A DNA stretch of 64,000 nt from Kalmanozyma brasiliensis GHG001 (Eukaryota > Basidiomycota > Ustilaginomycetes > Ustilaginales): contig NW_015961954.1 in assembly GCF_000497045.1 (NCBI RefSeq), positions 186,001-250,000 of the forward strand. Reading direction: 5' to 3'. The notes under the pieces were generated by a model. That model saw nothing but the letters and a program-made list of their open reading frames with translations. It was not told where the DNA came from and did not search any database. This document shows, piece by piece, positions 39,463 to 49,621 of this stretch (its first letter is position 1; each line of letters starts with the position of its first letter). A program made the translations under genes and the position numbers.

Positions 39463-41505
39463 ATGACTCCGTTGAGATGCACCGCAGCTGTCGCGCTTTG
39501 TCGCCGATGTGTCTCGCAAGCTGCATCGAGCTCGAGAGCTTCGACCTCGACTTTTGCTAGGTCGACGTGGGCCTACGCCCGCGGTGGGCGCATTGCATTG
39601 GACTCGCCCGTGAGCTGCTCCGTACGTTCAATATCGGCATCTTCCGACCGTACCCCTCGGTCCTTCGCATACACAGACAAGAGGTCATTCAGCTCGTCCC
39701 CATCGACAGCTGCCAAGAAGAAGAGCAAGAATAAGTCAGCTTCATCCTCCTCAGCGGCAGCAAGCGACACCCTCGCTGGGCCATCACGGTACCCTGCGCT
39801 TCCGGAAGGTTGGCAAGCCGTCATCGGCGTCGAATGTCACGTTCAGATCAAGGACAAGCGCAAGCTGTTCAGCAATGCGCGACTGCCTACCCCGTCCACG
39901 CCGCCAAACACTCTCGTCACTGCCTTTGATGCTGCTCATCCCGGCACCTTTCCGACACTCAATCGCTCAGCATTGCGACTCGCCGCTCGAACAGCGATGG
40001 CTCTCAATTGCCACGTTCACCCCGAAAGTCGCTTTGATCGAAAGCACTACTTTTACTCGGATCTGCCCGCGGGCTACCAGATCACTCAAAAGTATGCTCC
40101 TCTGGCAAACAACGGCAAGGTCAAACTCGGCTTCGAGGACGGCTACCTTCCGAGTGCTGAGGATGAGGTGACTGTTGAAATCGAACAGCTACAGCTGGAG
40201 CAGGACACCGCCAAATCCAGCTACTTCGACACGGGCACCACTTCCCGATTTAATGAGGACGAACAATCGTCGCACGCCAGTCGCGACGACCAAGGTTCAG
40301 AAGGGACAACCAGAGCAACACTACACGAAGCGGACGATGAGCGAGTAGGACGCAGCTTTGTCGATCTCAACCGTGCCGGCGCAGGACTGATGGAGATCGT
40401 CAGCGGGCCGCAGATGCGTTCTCCCGAGCAAGCCGGCGCGTACGTGCGTAAACTCCAAGAGCTCGTTCGCCGTGTCGGTGCATCTGACGGCAACATGCAG
40501 GAAGGCTCGCTCCGTTGCGACGTCAACGTCTCTGTCAACCGCATCGGCGATCCCTTTGGCACTCGCTGTGAAGTCAAGAACCTCAACAGTGTGCGTTTCA
40601 TGATGAATGCCATCTCTCACGAGTCGCAACGCCAAGTCAAGATAATCGAAGAAGGAGGGCGCATCGAGCAGGAAACAAGAGGGTACAACGAATCCGACGG
40701 CACCACCTTCCGACTGCGTGGCAAGGAGGATGCACCAGACTACAGATACATGCCCGACCCAAACCTGCCCCCTGTCTTGCTGTCAGAGCGACAGCTTCAG
40801 GCTCTTAGGGAGGGCATGCCGGAGCTACCCGATGCGAGGCGGGCACGACTGAGCGAGCAGTACGGCCTCGCCCCTCGAGACATCAATGTGCTCATGCGAG
40901 TCGGATCTGAAGACGAGAGGGACGGGAGAGCCGCGACAATCGTTTCCCAGCAGCCAGACGAACAACAGCAAGGCTCAGATGCAGTCGAGTATTTCGAAAG
41001 GGTAGCAAAGGGCCGCTCGGCACAGACAGCACTCAACTGGATCATTCATGAGCTCATGAAGAGCCTCAACGCTCGCAACCTCCCTTTCAGAGACTATCTT
41101 CTCCCAGCGGACCACTTCGGCGAGCTAATCGATCTTGTTGAAAGCGGTCGAGTCACGGGCACCACCGCCAAATCGGTCATTGCCGACATCCTCGCCTCTG
41201 CTGACACAGACAGAGCCATCTCGCTCGCATCCCTCCGCGAGCTCGCCAAGGCTTCCTCTTCGCCAATGTTCGACTTGCTCAAGCAGGAGGATCTGCTGGC
41301 ACTTGCAAGCGAGGATGATCTTCTGCCTCTCATCCGATCAGCGTTGGACAGGCTGCCGGACGAAGTCGCACAGGTGCGCAAGGGCAACCTCAAGGTAGCG
41401 ATGCGCATCGTGGGTCAGGTTATGAAGGACGCCAATGGTCGAGCCGATGCCAAACTTGTACATCAGACCATCCTCAAGGAGCTCGGGCAGACACCCTCGT
41501 CCTGA
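39463..41505 (+). CDS. PET112: Mitochondrial aspartyl/glutamyl-tRNA amidotransferase subunit B (GatB)
   Basis: A single exon of 680 residues. The first ~90 residues are Arg/Ser-rich and fit a mitochondrial presequence. The GatB core starts at about 110 (WQAVIGVECHVQI) and includes MALNCHVHPESRFDRKHYFYSDLPAGYQITQ, split across its substrate pocket, then FVDLNRAGAGLMEIVSGP and GSLRCDVNVSVNR. The C-terminal helical tRNA-binding YqeY-like domain covers the last ~150 residues (SAQTALNWIIHELM, LLPADHFGELIDLV). With GatA and a third subunit it converts Glu-tRNA-Gln to Gln-tRNA-Gln in mitochondria. A 45-residue Ser/Asp/Glu-rich insertion lies at about 260-300, where bacterial GatB has a short loop. 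Confidence 0.95.
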   Translation: MTPLRCTAAVALCRRCVSQAASSSRASTSTFARSTWAYARGGRIALDSPVSCSVRSISASSDRTPRSFAYTDKRSFSSSPSTAAKKKSKNKSASSSSAAASDTLAGPSRYPALPEGWQAVIGVECHVQIKDKRKLFSNARLPTPSTPPNTLVTAFDAAHPGTFPTLNRSALRLAARTAMALNCHVHPESRFDRKHYFYSDLPAGYQITQKYAPLANNGKVKLGFEDGYLPSAEDEVTVEIEQLQLEQDTAKSSYFDTGTTSRFNEDEQSSHASRDDQGSEGTTRATLHEADDERVGRSFVDLNRAGAGLMEIVSGPQMRSPEQAGAYVRKLQELVRRVGASDGNMQEGSLRCDVNVSVNRIGDPFGTRCEVKNLNSVRFMMNAISHESQRQVKIIEEGGRIEQETRGYNESDGTTFRLRGKEDAPDYRYMPDPNLPPVLLSERQLQALREGMPELPDARRARLSEQYGLAPRDINVLMRVGSEDERDGRAATIVSQQPDEQQQGSDAVEYFERVAKGRSAQTALNWIIHELMKSLNARNLPFRDYLLPADHFGELIDLVESGRVTGTTAKSVIADILASADTDRAISLASLRELAKASSSPMFDLLKQEDLLALASEDDLLPLIRSALDRLPDEVAQVRKGNLKVAMRIVGQVMKDANGRADAKLVHQTILKELGQTPSS

Positions 41506-41592
41506 CACGAGCACGCAATCGAAAGCAGTTGCACTCTAGAATCAGTCGATGCAATTGCGAAAGACCGTCTAAGCAGCGACGAAACAACCAGC

Positions 41593-42795
41593 CTACGCCT
41601 GATCACGCACATCCTTCTGCACGACCTTCCTCTGCTTGAACGTCCTGCTCTTCTCCATCCCTGACTTGTCATCCACCTCGCCTCCCACCGCCTCGGCCTT
41701 CCTCTTCCGCCTCTCCAGCTTGTCCTTCTGCACCCTAGCCCTCTCGACCTTCTTGAGATAGTCCTTCTGCTCATAAGCGCTTTGGCTGAGCTCGGTCCTC
41801 AGCCTCGCGGCGTGGCTTGCCCTCTCCTGGGCCATCTGCTCCGAAAGCATGTGCCACTTGAACCCTTTAAGATACTTCATGGTCCACACGTCGTCGGCGA
41901 ATCTTTTGCTGCTCTTACCCATCTTACTGCTGCCACCACCGGATCCCGACTTTTTCGAGTTGGACGCGGCAAGTCCACCAATCGGTTGGGCGTTGAGCAT
42001 CTCCGCTGCGGCCTTGGCCACTTTTTTCGACGTAAACTCCACCCAGCCTTCGCTATAGTGCGCCACGGAAGAGCGCTTCTTGCTCTCCCCGGGTTTGGTC
42101 GAATCTTGGTGAAGGTAGATCCGTCCGAGCTCACCAAAGTTCGAGAGAATGTGACGCACTTTGGCGGGTGTCATCCCGGGAGGGATGCGCGAGATGTACA
42201 CGATCCCCAACTTGCGCTGCTTCTTCTGGAATGCTTCGAGTTCCGAGGTGGAAAGCGGCTTGATGATTCTAGCTTCTTCAGAGGCCGCCTGCATCGGGTC
42301 GTCCTGGTCGTGCTCGGCGGGGTCGATGTCAGAGCCGGAGGCGTCGTCGGCGACTTCGACGGGTGCCGGTGCCGTGGATTTTTTCTCCTTCTTCTCTTTC
42401 TTTTCCTTCTTGTCTTTCTTCTCTTTCTTCTCCTTCTTCTCGCTCTTCGAAGAGCTTTCGCCCTCATTCGCGGCCTCGACTGCCACGTCCTCGTCCCTCT
42501 TCTCCTCCGCCTTGCTGGGCGTCTTCACCTCCTCCACCTTTTGCACCTTTGTCGGGCTCTTGCCCTTCTGCGACGTCCCATTCTGCGAGTCGGCATGCTT
42601 CGGACCCCTGTACACGGTGCGCTCGTACTTCTCCGCCTCGCTCACGCAGCTATTGTGCGCCTTGAACTCGTTGGGCGAATTGAACTGCTTCGAGCAGTCC
42701 AGGCAGGTGACCGGTGCATAGCAGCGGTTGTAGTGTTGGATGAGTTTGGGTTTCTTGACCACGTCTCCGCAGCCGTCGCAGTTGAACGACACCAT
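41593..42795 (-). CDS. LYAR zinc finger fused to ESF2/ABT1 ribosome-biogenesis factor
   Basis: A single exon of 400 residues from the first ATG (42795); upstream the frame opens only at a TTG. Residues 1-50 carry two C2HC fingers of the LYAR type: C6, C9, H21, C25 and C31, C34, H47, C50, with the LYAR start MVSFNCDGCGDVVKK and a following KYERTVYRG. A long Lys/Glu linker (about 70-170) includes repeated EKKEKK. Residues about 185-385 match Esf2/ABT1: GIVYISRIPPGMTPAKVRHI, GELGRIYLHQD, GWVEFTSKKVAKAAAEMLN and WTMKYLKGFKWHMLSEQMA, then a basic helical tail. Esf2 binds the 5' part of pre-18S rRNA and activates Dbp8 in the nucleolus; LYAR is also nucleolar. The join is seen in one uninterrupted frame. 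Confidence 0.88.
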   Translation of the reverse strand: MVSFNCDGCGDVVKKPKLIQHYNRCYAPVTCLDCSKQFNSPNEFKAHNSCVSEAEKYERTVYRGPKHADSQNGTSQKGKSPTKVQKVEEVKTPSKAEEKRDEDVAVEAANEGESSSKSEKKEKKEKKDKKEKKEKKEKKSTAPAPVEVADDASGSDIDPAEHDQDDPMQAASEEARIIKPLSTSELEAFQKKQRKLGIVYISRIPPGMTPAKVRHILSNFGELGRIYLHQDSTKPGESKKRSSVAHYSEGWVEFTSKKVAKAAAEMLNAQPIGGLAASNSKKSGSGGGSSKMGKSSKRFADDVWTMKYLKGFKWHMLSEQMAQERASHAARLRTELSQSAYEQKDYLKKVERARVQKDKLERRKRKAEAVGGEVDDKSGMEKSRTFKQRKVVQKDVRDQA

Positions 42796-44747
42796 TGTTT
42801 CTGAGTATGAGGGTTGGGTCGGTGGGGGAAGGAGGGTGGAAAGGTGTAGCAGGGCCGGGTTTGAAGGGTCAAGAAGTTTGAACCCTGGCGAAAAGGAAAA
42901 ATTTGAGCTCGGGGCGCGGATATCGGATTGCGGGTGCTGCCTTTTTTTCAATGTGTTAGGTCAAGTGAGCTCCCACTAGCTGTTCGATGCCTCGGGACCT
43001 CTCCCAGCATGTCTTGGCTGGCGGATATGGCCCACGCAAGAGCACCCAGGAAAGCGAACGCCTTTCATCTTTCTAGATCACGATGCTCACTCACTGTCAT
43101 GTACGATTCTGCTCGAGCGTATGTCTTGGATTGAAGCAGCGAATTTTGCGACCCCGGTTTTCACTTGACATTTTGGTGATTTCTCGTCAACAAAACCAAT
43201 TTGGCTCAAAGGAAGGTCTTGCTCGAGGTCTCGAGCTCGTTGCAAGGGTCACTCCGACAATTCCTCTGCACAGACATTCAACAGAAAGCAGCTTGGCAAG
43301 GACGAGGCGTTGATCGAGACGATTCGCGTAACCAGCCCGATACCGAAGAAGCACAATGCAAATCGCCCCGATGGTTCACAAAACCGCCAAGCTGTCAACG
43401 TGACGCGCGGTTTCGAAAAAGTTCAATCACATGGCGACCGCCCAACCAGTGTTGGTCTCGGCCAAGCTTCTTTCTTCATCGTTCCATCACCAGGAGTCGG
43501 CCGGGAGCATCCAGTCTGCAGCTCGGTGTTCAAGCTCGGCGCCCTCCTTCTACGAAACATTGAGAGCTGGAGAAGCAGTGAACATCGCCGAGAGCAGAGT
43601 GCAGAACGGCGTTCGCGGGTCAGCAGCTTGGATGTTGCAAGTCGCCGAGGCGGAGAACCGGCGCGATGAAGCTGACCGCAGGCATGACCGAGGATGTGTC
43701 TCGAGCTAGCAGGCCGCCTTCATCTTTCTCACGAAGGAAACGAAAGTCACTTCTCGACCGTTCGTTACGCCACGAAGGATCTCGATTCTGTCGTTGCAAA
43801 CAATGGAGGTGCATAGATTGGGTCGACGACGAGGTCTGAAGGGAACAGATTTGGCCGCACAGAGTCACCCACCGCAGCCAGCTGCACGAGCGACGAACCA
43901 AAGACGGTCACCAGCTTGGCGAGGATTTGCTCGTCTCGCCAAAGCGTAAGCGATGCGCCCACACCTCTTCTTGATGTCGAAGCGAGCGCTGCAAGGCAAC
44001 GGGTCGGGATGGTGCATGCTGTGAGCCGATCCTTACGCCCTGCAATGCGTGCACAGTGACCCCTTTTCGTAAAGTCACACTGCAGCGGACGGCATGGACC
44101 GGCTGCTGTTTCACCGATTCGAGGGATGTCTACCACACGAGACACCGATCCCGGAACCCCGGTCAGGTCTGTCAGGGAGGGAACAAAGCGAGTCGCAGCC
44201 TCAAATGACGCGCTCCAGCCGTCGAATGCGATCCGCGCGGCTGTCAGTTCTTTCAGGGAAGCGATGCACGAGCTTGAATCTTCTCGACGCATTCTCTCCA
44301 GACAGCAGTCGGAAACGATCCCACGCATCCCTCTTATGCTTTGGAATTGCCAAGCGAGGGCGAGGAGGCACTTGCTAGGTCGTCATAGGCTGAGACCATC
44401 ACGGTTCTGTCACCTCAACCTTCCATTCGCAGAGACCAACACTGACACAGACGCGCTTCCCTGGTCGCGAGACAGGTGTTGCAGTTGGACGTGCAGCAGC
44501 CTGCATAATTTTCACCGAAACCAACAGAATTGCGGCACTTCATCAGTGTCAAGCATAAATTCACGCCGAGCGGACTTTGACGCTCCTCTCCGTCTCCTGT
44601 CTCGACCTCAGGATCCTCGCTGCACGTCAGTTTATTCACCTCGGACATGAGGTGAGGGCGTCATCTCGCTACGCCGTCCTGCCTCGGTGAGCGTCCAGCA
44701 TCTAGACTGCTCGCAGCCCATCGATCGACGCATCGCATCCGCCGCAC

Positions 44748-44749
<2 letters not shown>

Positions 44750-44779
<30 letters not shown>
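44750..44779 (+). repeat. Perfect (CTG)10 microsatellite
   Basis: Ten uninterrupted CTG units in non-coding DNA, 2.7 kb upstream of the cyclin start. Such tracts are prone to length change and could be polymorphic between strains. Confidence 0.9.
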
Positions 44780-44781
<2 letters not shown>

Positions 44782-45701
44782 TGAAGTCAATCACTGGCCT
44801 ATCGAAGAGATGTACAATGCTCGGTCATGAAGACGTTGTCGCCTTCTGGTGTTTGTTCGGCAGTCAGGGTCCACGATGAACTGCAGTCCAGTCCGAGCTC
44901 TCGCAGCTGCTATAGCCGTCCGCCCTGTCCTCTGCCATATCATGTTTCTTCTGGACACCGAACCGCATACTTAGCCCGAGCTCCTTGTCCGCTTGCGAAA
45001 CAATCCTGCGCCTCTGTAACGGCGAGCGAGTGTGGACCCTTTCTGTAGCATTGCCTGCTGCTCTCTCCGGCGCTGCTGCCCAGCCAGCATCGAGCAGCTT
45101 CGATCGGACCTGCGTCCCCCTTGGGCTGTCACAACCTTCTTTCGGTACAATGCGATCGTCTTCGAGCAGATTTCGGCGTCCGCTCTCGTGGGTCAACAAA
45201 GCTGATTCGAGGCCAAGTGCCGTCATAGCTCGCCTAGTGATCCGCGACCCATGCATCTAGACTGCATTTGCTTCGGTCTGCTTGCTGCATCGTCAGCATC
45301 TCTGCCCGAGCGCTTGCGCCTCGCTGTCCACCCCGGCGTACCAGTATGGTCTTCTCCCTTCAGCTGACAGCTGCCTCGGCCGTCTCTCTGTCGAACCCCG
45401 CAGCCTTCATTTCAGGATCACAGAACTGAAGCCTACTGTCGCTCACGCTCGCCTTGTCCGGTCGTCGCAATGCATACAGTGCCCTCTTCATGATCGACAT
45501 TGCTTCCGAGCGGACCTCGGTTGTGCAGATCCACGCGGCATGCACAGACACTTGACCGATCATGGCTTTGCTGTCGAAGCCGTCGGGCCTGCCTGCTCTT
45601 GGACAGCTGGCGTAGCCAGAGCCGCAACTGCTGCTCGCAGATCATCTCAACTATCCTGTCGAGACCGACCCCCGGTCTACACCGCACAAGCTTGGACGAA
45701 G

Positions 45702-45707
45702 TATATA
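45702..45707 (+). promoter_or_regulatory. TATA box, candidate distal promoter of the cyclin gene
   Basis: GTATATACTG is followed by about 250 bp of C/T-rich, ATG-free DNA and then a GTAAGT splice donor (45973). This is the pattern seen for leaders elsewhere in the window. Its link to the cyclin 1.8 kb downstream is inference. Confidence 0.35.
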
Positions 45708-47477
45708 CTGATCCATACTTCCTCCGTCTTCGTCATCATCTCGTTCCTATCTTTCTCCTTCACCACATCGTCTTCTCCTCTCCACTCTCTACCACTCCCC
45801 CATTCTCTCCCCTCCTATCTCTATCAAGATCAGCCTTTGATCCACCACATTCCTTTCCCAGCTACTATCGACTCTCGACATCGTCTTTGATCTCGACCAC
45901 ACACGCTCTTTTGCACAACCCACGTTCTTTTTTGACATCGCTCCCGACCATCTCGTTGATTTGCTACTTCCCGTAAGTGACTTCTGCTATCAGTATGGCT
46001 TAAGGACAAGGAGGAGGCATCAACGACGCAGGTGTCAGCGCATCCTAAGCTGTGAAAGGAGGGTCAGGACAGCAATGCATCATGCTGCTTGCATCGCTCA
46101 CAGCATGGGCAACTCGCAAGGAAGGCATGGCGGGTCTTCAACCTGATCAGACAGCCGACGACGATCGCACCCACTATCAGACGGTCAGCGTACGCCAAGC
46201 AGTACAGAGTACTGCCGGGCATCTCAGCATGATCATCTATCACGCTGCTAGCAATGACAAAGCTGGTCGCCGGTCTTTTGGGAAACGTCGAAAGACTCAG
46301 GTGCTGATGCCCTTATGTGGCAAGACGGCGAAGGTCTCGAATGACGTTGGCGCTGCGAGAAGCATACTGATATGACACAGATCTCTGACCCAGTCCTTCT
46401 CCTTCTTCTTCACCTCGCCTTTCCTCCACCGACTTCGACGACTCCATTCTCGACCATCGTCATCAATGCTGCGCCATCCGACTACACCATCGACTTCCCT
46501 GCATCCCTTGCACCGGCGAATTCCAACCATCAAAATTCCGCGGTTGCCGACTCCACCAAAACTGGACCCTGTCGATCCTAAACGACCTCCTTGCCTGGCA
46601 TGCGCTGCTTGACGCGTGCTAATGCCTCGACATCGACTTCTGGATCGCCTCGACGATGCTGACATCGGCATTTGTTCGATGCATGTCCTTGTATCATGCC
46701 GCTATCCGTCATCCGCATCGTGGCTGCGACAACATTCATGCATATTCCCGCTTCGCACTCGCTGTCAATGGCGCGCGGAATGCAACGCACTCGACTACCG
46801 CCATATCCGCCATCTGACGCTCTCACGAACAATGCATACGTTGCTTCTCCGCTCACAGTGCCATTTCACTCTGCCGCAGTCCTCCGCCGCCAACACTCCG
46901 TCATTTGTTTGTTATAGGACTTCCATCGCCAGTCCCCCCCGCCTAGTCGAGCTTTAATTGTTCCGACTCCGAGCAAGATCGTTATCCGCCTGCGCCACTA
47001 CCCGCAGCCGCTGCATTCCGCACTCCTTGTCTTCCAAGTGCCCGCCTTTGATCCGCCACTACGATCTACATCGCCCAGCCATAGGTGATCATTCGCTTAA
47101 GGTACGTTACTCCATCCTTTCCCTGCAGTCGTCCTTCCTCCTGCTGCATTTGTTGGCCCCTGAGTTGTGCATAGGCCCGACAATGCTTCGTACATACAAA
47201 GGCATTCAACACTCGCTCGGGACCAGCTGAGGTCGACCTGACCAAACTGCTTAAAAGGTCTGGGACGAGCGAGCTTTACAAGTGCCGCCCCAAAGCCATC
47301 ACATCCCTCTTCCTCGCACATAGGCTTTCACCAAACCGAAGCTGATTGCTGACCTCGACTCCTCCGAAACTCCATCCTTTCGCTTTCGATCGTCCCATCT
47401 TCATCCCTCACTCGCTCTCACTGCTCTTGCAACAACCCAACAGCATCTATCTCGCATCCTTCAAGACAGCATACATC

Positions 47478-49025
47478 ATGACTTCCTCCGCTAGCTCCAG
47501 CCAACCTTCCCTATCTCGTCGCTCGTCCTACAACCGCCACATCCGAGTCAGCTCTGGCTCGTCGAGTGCCAGTGCATCGAGCTCTCGTCCTCGCTCATCC
47601 CGCGGCCGAAGCATCTCGCCACTGAACCCTGCCAAGGAGGAAGCTGCTGTGCAGATGGCTGCCAAGCGTGCCTCGACCTCGAGCGTGGGCTCGACCGTAT
47701 CTTCGACCTACTCGGTCTCTTCGTCCGAGTCCAAGGAGGCCAACACCACCGCTGCCACCTCTCTTTCCGCTTCGACCTCTACTAGCAAGATTCCCGCCGA
47801 CGTTCGCGCGATGCTCTTTGAGGAAGAGTACCAAGAAGAGGTGATCGAGCACATGCACCACATGGAGCTGCAGACCATCGCCGCCGTCGAGCTGATGGAC
47901 GTTCAGCCCGAGCTCAAGTGGTTCATGCGCCCGTACCTCGTCGACTTCCTCATCGAGATCCATCAGACCTTCCGCCTGCGACCCGAGACGCTGTTCCTGA
48001 CGATGAACATCGTGGATCGCTACGTCTCGAAGCGCATCGTCTACAAGCGCCACTACCAGCTTGTGGGCTGCGCTGCGCTCTTGATCGCTGCCAAGTTCGA
48101 GGATGCCAAGGACCGTGTCCCCACCGTCAAGGAGCTCAGCCAGATGTGCTGCAACGCCTACGACGAGTCGGCCTTTGCTCAGATGGAAGGCCACGTGCTT
48201 TCGACCATCGGCTGGACCCTCGGCCACCCCACCGCCGAATCGTGGCTCCGAATCGAGAGTGTCCGTGGCGGCGAGGACCTCAAGACTGTCAACCTGGCGC
48301 GCTTCTTCCTCGAGGTCAGCCTTTTCCACCGCGACTTTATCTCGGTCAAGTCGTCTGCTCTGACCAAGGGAGCTCTGATTCTTGCACGATTCATCTGCGG
48401 ACTGCCGCAGTCGGCCAAGCTTCTGCCCACCGACGAAGCGGCCAAGGCAGCGCACATGCTCGACGCCTACGTCTCGGAGAACCTGCAGGACCTTTCGTTG
48501 ATCCTGATCAAGAAGTACTCGTACGCCTACTTCTCGAGTGCCTCGACGGTGGTGTGCGACTGGTACCGCGCCCGTGTGGATGCGGCCAAGTCGGCACCGC
48601 CCTCGGGCTTGCTGCCCGCGCAGCTTGTCACCCGTGACGCCGATGCCGGTGCGCAGGAGGCAGACGACGACGAGTCGATGCCCACCACGCCCGCCTCGTC
48701 ATTGCAATCGACACCGTCGCGATCGATGGACGAGGACGAAGATGAGGACGACGAGGACGACATGCCCGTCACGCCTCTTTCGCTCTACTCGTTGCACGAC
48801 CCCTTAGTGGCAGCTGCCAACGCTGCTGGTCTGCCCGTCCCTATGCCCTCCTCGCGTGCCTCGGTGCAGGCCAAGGAGAATCGCATGTCGATCGGCAGCG
48901 CCGATACCGCCAGCACAGCCTCGCCAACCAGCAAGAACTCTCACGTGTCAGTGCAGCAGCCTGTGCTCGGCGCCAGGCAGCCGCTCGGCAACGTCGTCTG
49001 GAACGTCAACGTCCAGCAGTTCTGA
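47478..49025 (+). CDS. G1 cyclin, Puc1/Cln type
   Basis: A single exon of 515 residues from the ATG at 47478; the frame is open upstream but starts with TTG. The first ~110 residues are Ser-rich. The cyclin fold spans about 115-360: EEEYQEEVIEHMHHME, the MRAIL-like segment MRPYLVDFLIEIH, LTMNIVDRYVSKR, and AALLIAAKFED, followed by the second five-helix repeat from LGHPTAESWLRI. EYQEEVIEHM and QPELKWFMRPYLVDF resemble fission-yeast Puc1 and yeast Cln proteins rather than mitotic cyclins. In Ustilago a single Cln1 of this type controls G1 and morphogenesis, so this is probably the same gene. The tail holds several TP sites (MPTTPAS, MPVTPLS) and an acidic run, typical of CDK-triggered turnover. 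Confidence 0.92.
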   Translation: MTSSASSSQPSLSRRSSYNRHIRVSSGSSSASASSSRPRSSRGRSISPLNPAKEEAAVQMAAKRASTSSVGSTVSSTYSVSSSESKEANTTAATSLSASTSTSKIPADVRAMLFEEEYQEEVIEHMHHMELQTIAAVELMDVQPELKWFMRPYLVDFLIEIHQTFRLRPETLFLTMNIVDRYVSKRIVYKRHYQLVGCAALLIAAKFEDAKDRVPTVKELSQMCCNAYDESAFAQMEGHVLSTIGWTLGHPTAESWLRIESVRGGEDLKTVNLARFFLEVSLFHRDFISVKSSALTKGALILARFICGLPQSAKLLPTDEAAKAAHMLDAYVSENLQDLSLILIKKYSYAYFSSASTVVCDWYRARVDAAKSAPPSGLLPAQLVTRDADAGAQEADDDESMPTTPASSLQSTPSRSMDEDEDEDDEDDMPVTPLSLYSLHDPLVAAANAAGLPVPMPSSRASVQAKENRMSIGSADTASTASPTSKNSHVSVQQPVLGARQPLGNVVWNVNVQQF

Positions 49026-49621
49026 GCTGCGCGGCCCTCAAAAAGTCTCCCTTGTCAGCTCGTCTCCGGATCCGTCATACTGTGTTTCTAGTCAAAGCAT
49101 CTCCCGTAGCATCTCATCTCACTCCACTCGCTGTCACCGTATCTTCTCTCTCGACCCTCCTCACCTTGCTCTCATCTTCTGCCTGTATCGGAACCGCATC
49201 GTGTCCCCCACTGCCGCATGGATTGGACGCAATCAACATATATTTGTGACGATGTCAGACACGTATTTGGCGATGGCTGTAATGCTGATGAAGGTATGAC
49301 AGCGCACTGAGATATCGACTGAGTCGCTCATAGCTTGGCTGTTGCCTAGCGCAGAGTCTGGCAGGCCCTTGCTGTTGAAAGCCAGACAGGACCAAAAAGA
49401 CGCCTGAAATGCGCGACTGCCCATTGGACGAGTCACAGGACGGCAGGGGGCGGGCTAGCGCGGAGCAAAAAGCATCTAATCGTCTCCGCGTGACTTTTTG
49501 GAAGATTTGGGAGCAAGCTCGGTGAAATGCCGAAGCAACAACAACGCACACCTCTCCCCTCTCTACCACGACCATTCCTCCTCATCAAAAGCACGAAACA
49601 CACTTCGCTGTCTCGTGCACA
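49026..49621. promoter_or_regulatory. Intergenic region, cyclin 3' flank and homoaconitase promoter
   Basis: This 596 bp holds the cyclin terminator region and the promoter of the homoaconitase gene. I see no TATA box, repeat or additional gene. Confidence 0.45.

Larger units (their letters stand above)
42796..47477. other. 4.7 kb gap upstream of the G1 cyclin gene
   Basis: No protein family is recognisable. Contents: the promoter of the LYAR-ESF2 gene on the left, a perfect (CTG)10 tract (44750-44779), a TATA box (45702-45707) followed by C/T-rich DNA with a GTAAGT donor at 45973 and an acceptor ending at 46380, and another GTACGT donor at 47101. A minus-strand frame at 43765-44328 begins with ATG but shows no domain or promoter. 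The right part may be a spliced leader of the cyclin gene. Confidence 0.45.

Noticed and set aside
43765..44328. 187-codon minus-strand frame starting with ATG in the large gap upstream of the cyclin
   Set aside because: No TATA box, no domain, and a Cys/Arg/Ser-rich composition typical of random frames in this GC-rich DNA. It remains possible but is unsupported.
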